Origin: Coriaria nepalensis
Taxonomy: Eukaryota > Streptophyta > Magnoliopsida > Cucurbitales > Coriariaceae
Assembly: GCA_027186245.1 (NCBI GenBank)
Contig: CP114493.1
Location: 3,045,501 to 3,109,500 of the forward strand
Length of the DNA: 64,000 bases
Reading direction: 5' to 3'
Below the pieces are notes generated by a model. That model saw only the letters and a program-made list of their open reading frames with translations, was not told where the DNA came from and did no database searches. Position 1 is the first letter of the stretch. Each line of letters starts with the position of its first letter. Shown one piece after another: positions 46,676 to 59,559 of this stretch. Both the position numbers and the translations under genes were made by a program.

Positions 46676-49600
46676 ATGTCTTCTACGGCGATTGCTCTGG
46701 CGCTCCACCTCGCCTCCCCTAGCCGACTCACCCCCACCATCACACTCGCTCGACCTGTAAGCTTTCCATTTCTTACCATTTTTTCTTTCATTTTCTTACA
46801 TTGTTTAGTGGAGAAATGGGCATTCATAAATTCCTCAATAAATCTTTGCTGCATCTCCTCCACTTCATTTGTTTCCTCAGGTCTCCGATTGTGGGTAATC
46901 TTAGCAAGCTAGATTTTTATTCTTTTCTAACAAACCACTAATTTGTCTTTGCAGATTTTTGGCTCTGGTAGTAAAAGAGGCCTCAAGCTTGTGCTTTGTG
47001 CTCATACCTCCATTTCGATAAAAGGGCAAGGTGATCTTTCCTGCCTTTCTGCTTTTCTCAAACTCTCTGATTGTTTTCACTTTTGATAAGCCGAAATGAC
47101 TTGCTCGAAGTTTTACAGCGGCTTTTGATCCAGAGCTTCGTTCAGTGCTCGAACTTGCTACAAATACTGAGTTATATGAGCTTGGAAGAATCCTTTTTGG
47201 CCCAAGGTACACTGCACTTAGTGTGACTGATTCTTCTACTTTCTCTCTGTTTGGTTGAGCAACCAGCAAATGAAACAACATAAGTTCTTACGTAATTAGA
47301 GAGATTAAATATATAAAAAATTTAGAATGAATAACCTTATAATCCCCTTTCCTTTGCTAATTAAATATGTGGAAGGAGATCATGTTTCAGTTATTTTAAA
47401 AAAAAAAATTGTACGGGTATAAAAACAAGTCATGAATGAAGCCCCATTCTTGTCTTCTGACTAGAGGACTAACCAATTCCTTAAAAGAAAAAAAAAATAA
47501 AGAGAAAAAATTTCCATGAAAAAATACATTTTCTAGATTTCATATCTACTTGTAATTGATGATCATTTGACATTGTTAATGTTTTCAGTTACTTCAGCCC
47601 TTTGCTGAAATCACTAACAAGCAGAGCTGATGTGGACTATACTATGATAGAGGAAGACCTTGAAGTGAGAGATGATTATATAGCTACACTTGAGTCAAGA
47701 TTCTTATTCCTAGCTGCTGATGCCAGATCGACATTAAGGTCGCCAAGGTTTTATGGCGTTAGCTTGTGTTATAAGAATTCAAATGATTAACACGTTAGAT
47801 TTATAAACTTGTAATTGAAGCAGGGGTTGGAGACCATCCTATAGGGAAATATTACTTGCAGTGAGGAAAAAGTTAAATGTTCCTTGTTCCATCAAGTTAT
47901 CAACAGAAGATCTTGAGGCAGAAATTTTTCTTCATCTGTTACAGGAATCTTCAGGGTACGTACGAAACAATGTTGATAAAGAGTGTATGGGTAGGATTGT
48001 ACACTTAGCTTAGATGGATGGATTGTTGCCGATATTTGGTTCTTGAAGATAAAGACAAGTGATTTGAAGGAAAAACCTATTACTGTTTCAAATGTAAAGC
48101 GAGTTTATAAAACGAGCATGGAACTTGGTAGAAAAGCTCAATTCCCTCTCACTTGTACATGCATAATCTCAAAAAATGAACATGACATATATATGATTGA
48201 CATTTAAACACAAAACCTATGATCAGCATTATGCATGGATCATTGCTCAATCTATTGCTCAATCTACTACTATCACAGTTTTTAACTATTGTCTCTTCAT
48301 CTGCACACAGTTGTTAGCTATTATCTCTTCATCTGCTAGAGCAATTAATGGTGCTAGTGAATTGTTTAATCCCATTTATAATCGTTTCGATTTTTATAGG
48401 GTCATAAGCATGTGCATTTCAGTATCAGAATGCCCATTAATGATTCTTTCTTAGGAAAAATTGGTTAGTTTTATTTTTATTTATATTTTTACTTTCTATT
48501 CTGATAATTTAAAACCAGTACCTGCTTTCTTGTAGTGAAGAGTCGGGAACTTTTTATGACATAAGTGAATCTTCAAGCCAATCAAATGTAGAAGGCACCC
48601 TCCAGCTCGGACTTGATCAGTTGAAGGTGCAAGGCTTAGCTTCTCTGAAAGATGGGGCCGCAGAGCTCCGGTCCATGGTATTAAAGGTATTGTTTACTTC
48701 TAATTATGCTTTTTTCTCCAAAGGATGGTTTAGCTCTGGTCTGTACCTATTATTATGTGTCAAAAAGTCATAAAATCATAATCTTTCTGTCTTTTTGTCT
48801 ACAGGGTGGTAGTCTGCTTACTTTGGCTAAAATACTTCAACTGGTAAGAATTATATTATTTTTGGTCATCTTTTCTGGTCCTTATGTGTAGTTTGATATT
48901 TGAAAAAGTTTTTCCAATGCTACAGTTAACTAGGAGATTGTCTGGGAAGGTGGTTCAAGAAGCAGCCAACTATCAACTAAAGAAGGAACTTATGAAAAAG
49001 GTAATGCTTGAGACTTGAGCTCTTTATTAAGACAAGAAGCCATACCGCAAAAATTTTACAGCTATGATGTGTGCAAAGAATATGTTGAGTTAATTTTATG
49101 AATTTGATGTTTCAAGTCCTTTCCCTTTACAAGAAATATCTAACTGATTTTCTTTCTGTATAGAGATAGCATGCTGATGATACCTTTATGAAGTGTCTCA
49201 CAATGTGTGACCGGTTCCATTTTTCTTTCTTCATTTTTTTCCCTTAATTTTCGGTGAAGGAAGCAACCAGAATCACCCTTTGCCTTTTGAGTTTTTTTTT
49301 TTTATGCATAGTTAGTGACGAGGTTGTGCGATTGCCTCATTTTCTTTTGAATTTTATTTTCTGTGGTTTTGTTATTTCCACCTCTTTCAGACGTTTGATA
49401 CATTAATATGAATGAAGAGGGGCCATAAATTTTACTCGGACGACCAGGACCTGCTGTGTGTGATCAGCTTTTAAATTATCAGAATACATAGTAAATTTTT
49501 CTTATGTTGGAAGCTATAAAAATTATATTTAAAGATCCGTCTGATGAAATGGTATATTTATATATTTCCATTTAGCATTCTTCCATCTTAGACTGTTGCT

Positions 49601-52188
49601 TCAACACTTTTTTTTTTCTTTTTTTTCTTTTGGATGCCAATCATAATCCCCTCTATTCCTTTGTCTCTTACTTTGCTGCTGAATTTTTTTTGTCCTTTTT
49701 TGACTACTATTAGGGTGGTCAATTGGCTGCAATTAATCTCGAGTCCAGAGTGGCCTTACTGGTAGCAAAACAGGTGGCTTTCTTCTTACCCTTCTGATGA
49801 TTTGATTAACCGTCTCTTTCTTCATAGGATTACTCAATGTTTTAGCACTTTGTAAGTCAATTTAAATTGACTTATTTACAGTTTTCTGTTTATGTAAAAT
49901 GCGAAATGTACAATATCAGTTTGTGATATTGTCGTGACCACTCATTGTAGGTCCAATTAATTTAACATTTACGAGAAATTATCCTATGTAATGTCCATCA
50001 TATGGTAATTCCACGAGATATAACAAGTTAATGGGAGTTAGTCACTTTTAACAAGTTAAAGAAGTGGGACCCACAAATAGTTGGCTCTCATTACCTTCTC
50101 ATATCAATTAGTGTAAATTACCATTAGTCTGGGTACTTTCTCATCATTTATGCTCTAAGATTCTATGGTAACATGGGCCTATGACATATTTGAACTTTGC
50201 TGTTTGCTTTTAGTGTGACAACCTTTCATGCTTGTAACCTTGAGCATGGAGAGAAGAACAATACACACTTAGTAAGGAAATAGCTCCCACTCAATTTTGA
50301 AATGAATTTCATGTCACTTATCATTTACATGGTTTGTTTTCCCGCCACCAACGTTATCCCACTTAAAGGGGGAAAAAAAATCAAGTAGATAGATATTTGA
50401 CCCTAGATATAAGAATCAACAAAAAAAAAAAAAATTATGTAAACAAATGTTTGGCCCTAAATGCAAAGGAATAAAAGAATGAGATGGATGAAGAGAGCAA
50501 ACAGAAGGAAAAAGCATCTTAAAGATGGAATATATATATAGATGGATAGATAGATAGATAGATATATATAGAGAGAGAGATTATCATGAAATTAAAGCCA
50601 AGAAGAAGAGAATTCTTGTTGAGCCAGTAAAGAATCATAAGTTGTCAATGATGTTTTCACTTTATTAGTCAGGAAACAAAATTAAAAGTTTTATCTTTCA
50701 TATTGTAGTTTCATTGTATCAAAATTTTAATTGTGCAAGATTTCATTATATAATCAGATGAAAATTATTACCAGTCATAGACCAGGAACCTGTCAGCAAC
50801 TATTTGTATGCCTAATCCATTTAGATGTCAGATGAAGTTATACTTGAGTTGGATTAAAATCTCCGCCTTCTGTGCTGGATACAGGGCTTTGCAGGTGCTG
50901 CGTCAAGATATTTGGGTTTTAGAAGCATTACAACCTTACTTGGCCCAATGTAATTGGCTCCTCTGCACTCTCCCTCTCTCTCATTTTTGGCAACCTGTAT
51001 CTGAAATCAGCAATTCCCTATTTCTCATGTCGGTTGGTGATGCTAATACGGCAATTGATTTGTTATCCTTCTCACTTAAATCTTCATGGTATATACTTGA
51101 CGAAATAGTTAATAGGAAGTCAGCAATATAATTGTTTTTTTCTTGGCAGGCTTTGGGGTACATTCCTGGCAGATGTTGTTATTCAAATGATGGGAACTGA
51201 TTATGCTAGAATCTTGCGAGCAATCTATGCTTTTGCACAGGTCAGTAAGCTCACTGCCATACTCTTCCCTTATACTTCTTATTTGATCCAATTCATACAA
51301 TTAGAACCCATGTTTCATTTTTGCCAAGTAAATTGTAAATCACTCTTATAAACCTAAACCCCAACCTCAAAAAGTTAGGGAAAATCTTTACGGAATGAAG
51401 AAAGAATTTCCAGAAAATGAAGATAAATCTCATAATGCATGGCTGAAAGCAAAGATCTCAAGCTAAGAAAGAGAGAACAAATGCATTGGTTGTTGGGGTA
51501 ATTCAAGTAACCATTTTTATGAAATTTATAGCTGGGGTAGATGCTTTGTTCTGTTTACAAAGATACTAATAGCCCCTAAATACTGTGAAGTACAAAAATT
51601 TTGAGATAATAGTGATGATCGATTTCAATGTCAGTTGTTTATAATATGGTAACTGGAAAAACACTAGTGCTAGCAGCTACCCTCTCCCTCTGACCTCCAC
51701 ATCACAAAGAAGAGAGGGAGTTTAAGATTGAAGAAAAGCCAAGAAAATGGGTGGGAGAAACAATTAGGCTGTTTTAGATGGTTGGATAAGTTTGATATTT
51801 CACTATCCGAGACAAACATATCTTTGCATAAGTAAAAACTTATAACATTCCAACTCAAAATGTGGTATACGTTATATTCTGACAAGAAATTTGGTAACTT
51901 AATTTTCTTCAAGAACGTGAAGAGGAAACCCTTTTTTTTTTCTTTGTTTCCCCCCCTGAATGTAAGTGAGCAATTGTCCCAAAATTGTGCATGTAAAAAT
52001 GCTAACACGAAGGTCCTTAAAAGGAATATTCCTGAAGTATGAATTGGTACCTGGTTTAACATTGGGATTGAAGAAATAAGGAATAGCATTCTGTTTATGA
52101 TGGAGATTTTTAGTTGCTACTCACATATGTATTTTTCCTTCAGATTCGTATCACTCGCACTTACAGGAATCCTGCTACACATGACTGA
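46676..52188 (+). CDS. Plastid-targeted protein resembling bacterial YaaW/UPF0174 (12 exons)
   Basis: Exons: 46676-46756, 46955-47030, 47119-47206, 47589-47738, 47824-47955, 48536-48686, 48805-48843, 48926-49000, 49714-49773, 50885-50949, 51150-51240, 52144-52188. They total 1,053 bp (350 aa), and every junction is GT-AG and in phase. The N-terminus (MSSTAIALALHLASPSRLTP, Ser/Thr/Arg-rich, few acids) looks like a chloroplast transit peptide. The mature part has an acidic helical start (RSVLELATNTELYELGRILF), RADVDYTMIEEDLEVRDDYI, then a YREILLAVRKKLNVP...LSTEDLEAEIFLHLLQ block. This block and the C-terminal GT..LADVV...YARILRAIYAFAQIR block resemble E. coli YaaW (UPF0174) as I recall it. The Gly/Ala-rich segment at residues about 280-335 may contact membrane. 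No biochemical role is known to me. The terminal exon lies in a tandem duplication. Confidence 0.87.
50530..50580 (+). repeat. TA / GATA / GA microsatellite in intron 9
   Basis: A compound array TATATATATA, then GATG(GATA)n, TATATA and (GA)n. It lies inside the intron between exons 9 and 10 of the YaaW-like gene. Confidence 0.85.
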
Positions 52189-53614
52189 ATTTTCAGAGTC
52201 TTGACAGGATGGCTTCTTAAATGGTTCCTGAACTGTATTCACTGTTCAAGTTATTGTGGATGTCTCAGTTTCAGGGGATAAGCGTAAGCTTTGTAGATAG
52301 TAATGCTGCTCATTTTTTTTTAATGCTGCTCCAGATTCCAAGTTGATGCCATCAATAGTAATCTCTTACTAGATGAAATTCTATAATTCTGTGATGCTGA
52401 ACACGTCATTGGCCTTCCTAGGAAGATTGATGTTTTCAATTGTGCTTTAATGTCGCTGTGGATCTCACCTTGTCGATTGCATGTGAAATGTGCCTTCTGC
52501 ATGGTTGGGTTGACTATAGGATGCTTGACTTGTAATTGGAAAACCAAATGCATTGGTTGTTGGGGTAATTCAAGTAACCATTTTTATGAAATTTATAGCT
52601 GGGGTAGATGCTTTGTTCTGTTTACAAAGATACTAATAGCCCCTAAATACTGTGAAGTACAAAAATTTTGAGATAATAGTGATGATCGATTTCAATGTCA
52701 GTTGTTTATAATATGGTAACTGGAAAAACACTAGTGCTAGCAGCTACCCTCTCCCTCTGACCTCCACATCACAAAGAAGAGAGGGAGTTTAAGATTGAAG
52801 AAAAGCCAAGAAAATGGGTGGGAGAAACAATTAGGCTGTTTTAGATGGTTGGATAAGTTTGATATTTCACTATCCGAGACAAACATATCTTTGCATAAGT
52901 AAAAACTTATAACATTCCAACTCAAAATGTGGTATACGTTATATTCTGACAAGAAATTTGGTAACTTAATTTTCTTCAAGAACGTGAAGAGGAAACCCTT
53001 TTTTTTTTCTTTGTTTCCCCCCCTGAATGTAAGTGAGCAATTGTCCCAAAATTGTGCATGTAAAAATGCTAACACGAAGGTCCTTAAAAGGAATATTCCT
53101 GAAGTATGAATTGGTACCTGGTTTAACATTGGGATTGAAGAAATAAGGAATAACATTCTGTTTATGATGGAGATTTTTAGTTGCTACTCACATATGTATT
53201 TTTCCTTCAGATTCGTATCACTCGCACTTACAGGAATCCTGCTACACATGACTGAATTTTCAGAGTCTTGACAGGATGGCTTCTTAAATGGTTCCTGAAC
53301 TGTATTCACTGTTCAAGTTATTGTGGATGTCTCAGTTTCAGGGGATAAGCGTAAGCTTTGTAGATAGTAATGCTGCTCATTTTTTTTTAATGCTGCTCCA
53401 GATTCCAAGTTGATGCCATCAATAGTAATCTCTTACTAGATGAAATTCTATAATTCTGTGATGCTGAACACGTCATTGGCCTTCCTAGGAAGATTGATGT
53501 TTTCAATTGTGCTTTAATGTCGCTGTGGATCTCACCTTGTCGATTGCATGTGAAATGTGCCTTCTGCATGGTTGGGTTGACTATAGGATGCTTGACTTGT
53601 AATTGGAAAACCAA
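51478..53614 (+). repeat. 1,067-bp tandem duplication of the YaaW-like gene's 3' end
   Basis: Unit 1 (51478-52544) and unit 2 (52545-53611) run in direct orientation with a constant offset of 1,067 bp. Each contains the end of the last intron, terminal exon 12 and about 360 bp of 3' flank. By eye I found a single difference, G at 52086 versus A at 53153, and no indels. The joint shows a short shared CAAATG/CCAAA stretch, consistent with unequal crossing-over or replication slippage. The second unit is followed by an old copia LTR. Confidence 0.95.
53211..53255 (+). other. Duplicate terminal exon of the YaaW-like gene
   Basis: An exact second copy of exon 12 (52144-52188) with its TTTTCCTTCAG acceptor, encoding the same IRITRTYRNPATHD end and stop. 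Splicing from exon 11 to this copy would give the same protein with a different 3' UTR. Whether it is used cannot be told from DNA. Confidence 0.8.
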
Positions 53615-53619
53615 AACAT

Positions 53620-55746
53620 GTAGCAGGAATCAGTTTGGATATAGAAGGGCCTGAAAATGTTTCAGTTTAGGCTTTCTTCCAAAACAAGACGGTTTCCACC
53701 CAACACCTTTTTCCGCCACCGGCCACCTCTCGCCACCACCCTTTGTGGTGATTCTAAGCCCCTATCCGACCTCTACTAGTATCTATATGAACAAAAACTC
53801 TTAGTTCTCAACTCATGAGATTCCAAGCTTTATAAAGGGTATGTTTCTTGGAGGAGAAGAATACTCTCATTCTCTTTCTCTAGGTGTGGGCGGCAAGAAT
53901 GACTTAGGGAGCCTTGGGTTTTGATTGTGTTCATTTTATAAGGGTCACATCTTGGGCCCTAGGCCAAGTGAGCTCCACCCGGTTCCCTTTAAATCAATGT
54001 TCGGGTTTTCGTATTCATTTTATTCCCTAATTTCTGAAAAATTAAAACAAACTAATAATTCTAAATTAAAATTCAACTTTACTCGATAAAGTTTGGATTT
54101 TTAATTTTGGTCTTTCCACATATGCCTGGTTGGCCCATCAATACTTTAATAACTAATCGTGTTTTCACTTTTACTTGAAAAATATTGTTTGATTTTATAT
54201 TTTATTTAAATTAAATCTAAATTATACTTTGGATATTCTAATAGTGCAAGTGTGATATGGACTTAACAAATTAAACAAATTAATAATTTAACTCTTAAAT
54301 GTTCTTTAAGAACGAATCAAAATTTCAAATTAAGAGCTTAACCTAGATTCATTTGTCGTGTGACCTAATAAGTTTTATACTACACCAGGAGGTGAGCCCC
54401 CACTACAATTTATGGGTTTTATTCATTCAAGTGAAGGAACTATTTGAATCTTAAAGCTCTTTAAGTCAAATAATTAATTCAATCATCTTATATTATTAAT
54501 TAACTTTAAACTATCAAATTCACATTTGGCTTCTAATAAGACATATGAGCCACCCGTATAATGAGAAGTTCAACAAAATTCACATTATGACTATTATCGT
54601 ACCATAAAGATCTTTTAATCTTTGCGAAAATTATAGTTAATCCTATGTCATAGTTTAACTACTAAACTTGACCGTATGAATCATGTGATTCCTTATACAA
54701 CTTAGATAATGGATCCATGGAAACTTCCTTTCCAACCATTTATATTTTGCAATGATTCCTTGTTGCATAAGGAACATCACTAATTGGATTTATCCTTTAA
54801 TACTGAGGTGATAGATCCTATATTAACTTTAAACTAACAAATTCAAATTGGCTTCTAGTAAGACATGAGCCACTCGTATAATGAGAAGTTCAAGAAAATT
54901 CACAAAAACCTATTATGGCTATTATCGTACCATAAAGATCCTTTAATCTTTGCGAAAATTGTAGTCAATCCTATGTCATAGTTTAACTATTAAATCATAC
55001 TAGACTTGACCGTATGAATTATATGATTCCTTATACAACTTAGATAATGGATCCATGTAAACTTCCTTTCCAACCATTATATTTTGCAAAGATTCCTTGT
55101 TGCATAAGGAACATCACTGATTGGATTTATCCTTTAATACTGAGGTGATAGATCCTATATTATCACCCTATAGTCTATATATATAAGAATACATGCCCAA
55201 TGATTCACCATTTTAGTGACTGATGGCTAGGGTTATGTTGAATGATATCATGATATCTCATACACTAATACTATAGTGATCTCAGGTATGAGAATCATAA
55301 ATATAATAATCACTTGATAAGTCTCATTAATCGTTATTATTATTACTATTTAGACTTGTCTAGTGATAACTCTTAGTGATTAATCATCTATTACCTATAT
55401 GTCTAACTTGATATTCTCCAATATCAATGATTATGAGAACATCACACTTCAAAAGAAGAAGATAACACAAGTAATAGTTTTTATGAATTATCATGATGGG
55501 ATCTCAATGAGCGTGATCACTATTATACTTTCAGGTACATTTCCTAAGATCCGGGAATCTAGCATACAAGCAATATGCAATATATGCAAGCATTATTATC
55601 TCTAATATTATAATAACTAAATGATAGATTTAATTGCTCCAATCAATGCAAAGTATTAATATTTTTGTTTAGTCTTACATTTAAGATTGAATCTCTTATA
55701 CTATATAACCCGATCAGAGAAATTTTAGTGACTTGGCGGACATACA
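53620..55746 (-). repeat. LTR of copia element 4, enlarged by an internal duplication
   Basis: The LTR starts TGTATGTCCGCCAAG on the minus strand at 55746, preceded by the polypurine tract GGAGGTTGAAAG (plus 55747-55758). It shares landmarks with the 3' LTR of element 1, including the AATGAGAAGTTC block, the TTAGATAATGGATC block and a TATAAAATG core promoter (plus 53932-53940). At about 2.1 kb it is longer than its relatives because of an internal tandem duplication. Confidence 0.72.
54495..55160 (-). repeat. Tandem duplication (about 330 bp x2) inside the LTR
   Basis: A block starting ATTAACTTTAAACTA(T/A)CAAATTCA, running through AATGAGAAGTTCAA, CATAAAGATC and TTAGATAATGGATCCATG to GGTGATAGATCCTATATTA, occurs twice head to tail (about 54498-54818 and 54821-55160). 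The copies differ at many positions and by small indels (for example ATTAAATCATACTAGAC only in copy 2), so the duplication is old. Confidence 0.88.
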
Positions 55747-55758
55747 CTTTCAACCTCC

Positions 55759-57240
55759 AACTTGCACTTAAGTCAATTGTATCTCAATTGCAACCCCATT
55801 TTCGTAAAATGAGGGTCGAACTTTTATTGGGAAAGCACCTTAGTGAATGATCCGCTATGTTGTCATTTGTGTCTACCCTCTTTATGATCACCTCTCCATG
55901 TCCGATTATCTCCCGGATCAGGTGATACCGATGGAGAACATGTTCAGACTTTTGATGAGATCTTAGCTCTTTTGCTCGTGTAATCGCACTATTGTTGTCG
56001 CATTATATTACTATGGGATCAATAATGTTAAGAACCACACCAAGTTCAATAATAAACTTTCTCATCCAAAATGCATGTTTGACTGCTTCAGAAGTGGCTA
56101 TGTAAGGCTTCAGTAGTGAAGTCTGCAGTGGTTTCTTATTTGAAATTTTTCTGCTATACCATTCAGCACAAAAATGTATCCTAATGTTGATTTACCGTCA
56201 TCTGGATCTGATTGAAAATTAAAGTTTGTGAAACTCTCGATTTTCATATCATTCCTTCTATAAACCAATAACATCTCTTTAGCTCTTTTCAAGTACTTAA
56301 TAATTCTCTTGATAGCCTCTAGTGCTATTCTTCTAGATTACCTTAGAATCTTTTTGTCACACTTAGAGCATAGTCAAATCATAGGGAACTCTACTCATGC
56401 TTTCTCTCTCTCTTGTGTCTCATGTGACATCTTGGAGAGGGGGAATCAATGACATATTGACAATAGTCTTTTCTTGTAATCCTCCATACTAAATCTCTTA
56501 AGTATTTTACTAATATACGTGGATTTGGTCAAGCCAGTCAATCTTTTGGATCTATAGATCTTTATCCTTAAGATAAAAGATGCTTCACCCATATCTTTCA
56601 TGGATAATATTTTCAACAGTCAAATATTTACGGATTGTAACATACTAACATCATTCTCTATGAGTAGTATGTCATCAACGCATAAGATAATGAATGTTAC
56701 TTTACTCCTATTGGCTTTTGAATGTTACTTTACTCCTACTGACTTTCTTATACACATGGATTATCCTCTTTTTTTTACGAAATAGATGTTCTAGCTGTAA
56801 GATGCTTGCTTCAATTCGTGGATTGACTTTTGCAGCTTGCATAACTTATTTTCACATTTATGGTATGTGAAACCTTCAGATTGTATCAGATACACCTCCT
56901 CCTCCAAATCTCCAATTAGGAATTAATGTTTACATCTATTTCCCAGACTTCATAATCATGGTATGCTACAATGGCTAGAAAAATCCTAATGGACTTGAAT
57001 CTCTTTAGTTGAGAAGGTTTCTTGATTCATTCTCTTTGTCATATATTGCCTTTAGTTTCTTGCTTTTTAACATAAGTTAGGCATCCCCATATCCTAATAT
57101 GATTAAAGGATGCTTTTATACCTTTCCATATCTCATATGGAGTTATATAAAAAAATTTAGAGGGGATCCTTATCCAACACATATTCTGTACTTTCTAGGG
57201 CATAACCCCAAAATGACACAAGAAGCTTGGTACGAGTCAT
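55759..57240 (-). pseudogene. Ty1/copia polyprotein remnant (element 4)
   Basis: Strongly decayed and internally deleted. Sequence at 55790-56300 parallels 4700-5190 of element 1 (RNase H end). At 56560-56830 the RT part is traceable through a CATGGATAAT...AGTAGTATGTCATC stretch (the YVDD region on the minus strand). At 57060-57230 an integrase segment (…CATATCTCATATGGAGTTAT…) parallels 6600-6720. Most of integrase, protease and Gag are absent. Confidence 0.65.
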
Positions 57241-57299
57241 CATGGATTAACGAATTAATTTATTTATCATATATTAGTAATAACATCTCATTCCTTTTT

Positions 57300-57985
57300 T
57301 TCTCCTATAATAAATCAAACCCAAATTACTTTAAGTTCTTTTGTGTGTAACCGGTTAGGTTCTATATTTCACTAGCAAAATGTATTTATGACCTCTATAA
57401 TCTTATCTAAATCATAATTAGATATATTTAACTTTAAAATATTTTAAGTAAATAATTAATTAACTTATACCTTCCAAACTAAGATTACTTCTAGCAAAGT
57501 ATCAAAGTTATCCCAAAAATGACAAGTGTTCAATATCTTTCTTAAGTACCTGTGTCTAATTTCATGTTATTGAATTCTTCCATATCTAGCCATAATCTCA
57601 ATTTATCATAGGATATAGTTTAACTATTAAATCTTAATTATGATCTATATTTTTTTATGTAATTCAGATAATGAATTTATAAAAACTCTTCTCATTCCAT
57701 ATTACTTCGCGAATATTTTTTTTATTACATTAAAGAACAAATATCATAAGATATCTCTCTTTCTCTCATACACGAGTGATAAATTCCATCTTAATCATTC
57801 ACAACCTTCATACATAACATTCTATGTTCAGCAGTTTATCCTTTGTAAACCTTGGCTAGGATCTTTTAGAGTAATGTCAAAGTATACAACCCTAAGTATA
57901 AGATACCATGATACTCTCATATATAAAAATTACTAATATTATAGTGGTATACTATTATTACATTTGAGATTTATCTACTTCTCAC
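57300..57985 (-). repeat. Copia LTR fragment
   Basis: TGTGTGTAACCGGTTAGGTTCTATATTTCACTAGC at 57340-57375 and the following blocks are recognisably the inner LTR region seen at 3480, 11350, 37500 and 59975. The LTR start is not preserved. Confidence 0.6.
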
Positions 57986-57995
57986 ATTCAATGAA

Positions 57996-59420
57996 CTAGT
58001 CATCACGATGAGCTTCTATACCAAGGAAGACATATAGTAGCCCCAAATCTTTAATAGCAAAGCATGCTTGCAAGTTAATAAGCGGATCATTAATAGCAGG
58101 AGGAGAGGAGCCTGTAATAAGAATATTTACCACATAAAACAAGTAGAAAAATAGTGTGAGATCCCATAAAAATGAATAAAAAAGCGTCAGATTTTGATGA
58201 AATAAAACCAAGAGATGATAGAGTAGTATTAAGTTTTGAAAACTAATCCGAGGGGATTATTTTAGTCCGTTGAGATTTTCTTAGACAATATATGTACTCG
58301 GAATACTAACAATGAGTGTAGATGAGTTCGAATAGATCACCATGAAGAAATATGTATTGTGTACGTCGAGTTAGTGAATGGACCAATTGTAAGAGACGAA
58401 AATGACTGGAATGATGCGAATCATTTGTGGGTTGACGATGAGACTAATAGTTTCGTCAAAGTCACTGTTGGCTTGTTGATGATAGCACTTAGTAATGAGA
58501 CGAGCTTTGTAGCGGTCAATAATGCCATCGGCTTTGTGTTTTACATGATAGATCCAATGGCACATATCTATGTTGGTGGAAGGTGGCGGAAAGACAAGAT
58601 CACAAGTATGGTGGCGAAGGAGGGCGTCAAATCTAACATTTACTACGGTGCGCTAGTGGGGTTGTTTAACAGTAGAAGAAAAATAGGTGGGCTCAAGCTC
58701 ATTCGATGAAATAGTAGTAGAAGACTTTACTGGATGTTATCCCATCATAAATCGTCAAGGTTTGAAGATGTTTTTCTTGGATCTTGTGGTCATAGGGTGG
58801 CCTCTGATGGTTGGTGGTGACAGATTATTAGCAGTGACTGGAGTAGAGGCAGCTGGCGGAGGCATAGATGGTTGAGGGATAGTGACATGCATTAATGTTG
58901 TGTTATGCATAGATAATATGGAGTATGGAGTTGAGGTTGGATTTATGTGTTGGACTGAATCATGTACATCGGCTTGGCCGAAGAATTCATTGTTGGGCCA
59001 AGAGAGGGAGTAGATTCATGCGGTAGAGCCGAAAGAGAATATCTGCTAGAGTTCGGTGTTATAGAAGTTGAGCTTGAGAAGATTTTGTGTGAGCTTGGTA
59101 GAGATGCACCGGGAGACCAAGTTAGGAAATTTACTGTCATAGTTGGGCTAAAGGTTAGGCTGATATTTAGTGGCAGACGTGATGGATTGGTTGTGAGCTG
59201 AATTGAGGGATGTATAATGGAAAAAGGTGGCAATAAAAGTCTTAGGACGTGGTGGGTGGGTTAGGAGAACTTACGTCTTTGGCGGGAAATGATTTTCATC
59301 AAAGATGACATGGCGCGATGTATAAAAGAGATTGGATGGTTAATGGAGGCAGAGATATCAGATTCATTATAACCTAAAAAAAGACATTTCTTGGATTGAG
59401 GTGTCAAGTTTATTAGAAAA
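57996..59420 (-). pseudogene. Ty1/copia integrase C-terminus to RT remnant (element 5)
   Basis: The minus strand reads an integrase C-terminal end (KCLFLGYNES near 59385; TSRHVIFDENHFPPK near 59310-59270) and then a Ser/Pro/Thr-rich spacer (59233-58943). RT starts at 58565-58371 (HVKHKADGIIDRYKARLITK). RT also continues at 58110-57996 (FAIKDLGLLYVFLGIEAH), with the YVDD region reading YVVNILITGSS, so the active site is lost. It is a different copia lineage from elements 1, 3 and 4, judged by these motifs. Confidence 0.75.
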
Positions 59421-59559
59421 AATATTAACTTGAGAACATATCTGAAACATCATGTTTTTGAACTGAAGCTAAGTAAGCTATACAGTTCATTCTTCAATGT
59501 CCATCCTTTTTAGGATAAATAATGCCAAGCCCCTAGGACCATATTTAAAGTGAAGGTGT

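Noticed and set aside
46901..47281. 126-aa minus-strand open frame
   Set aside because: It overlaps exons 2 and 3 of the YaaW-like gene in antisense; the sense exons have consensus splice sites and a continuous protein.
51670..52089. 139-aa minus-strand open frame present twice (again at 52737-53156)
   Set aside because: It lies antisense in the last intron of the YaaW-like gene and is doubled only because the region is duplicated; no domain or conserved motif is visible.
58359..58709. 116-aa plus-strand open frame, one of the longest in its area
   Set aside because: It is antisense to a clear copia RT start on the minus strand (58565-58371), so it is a shadow frame.
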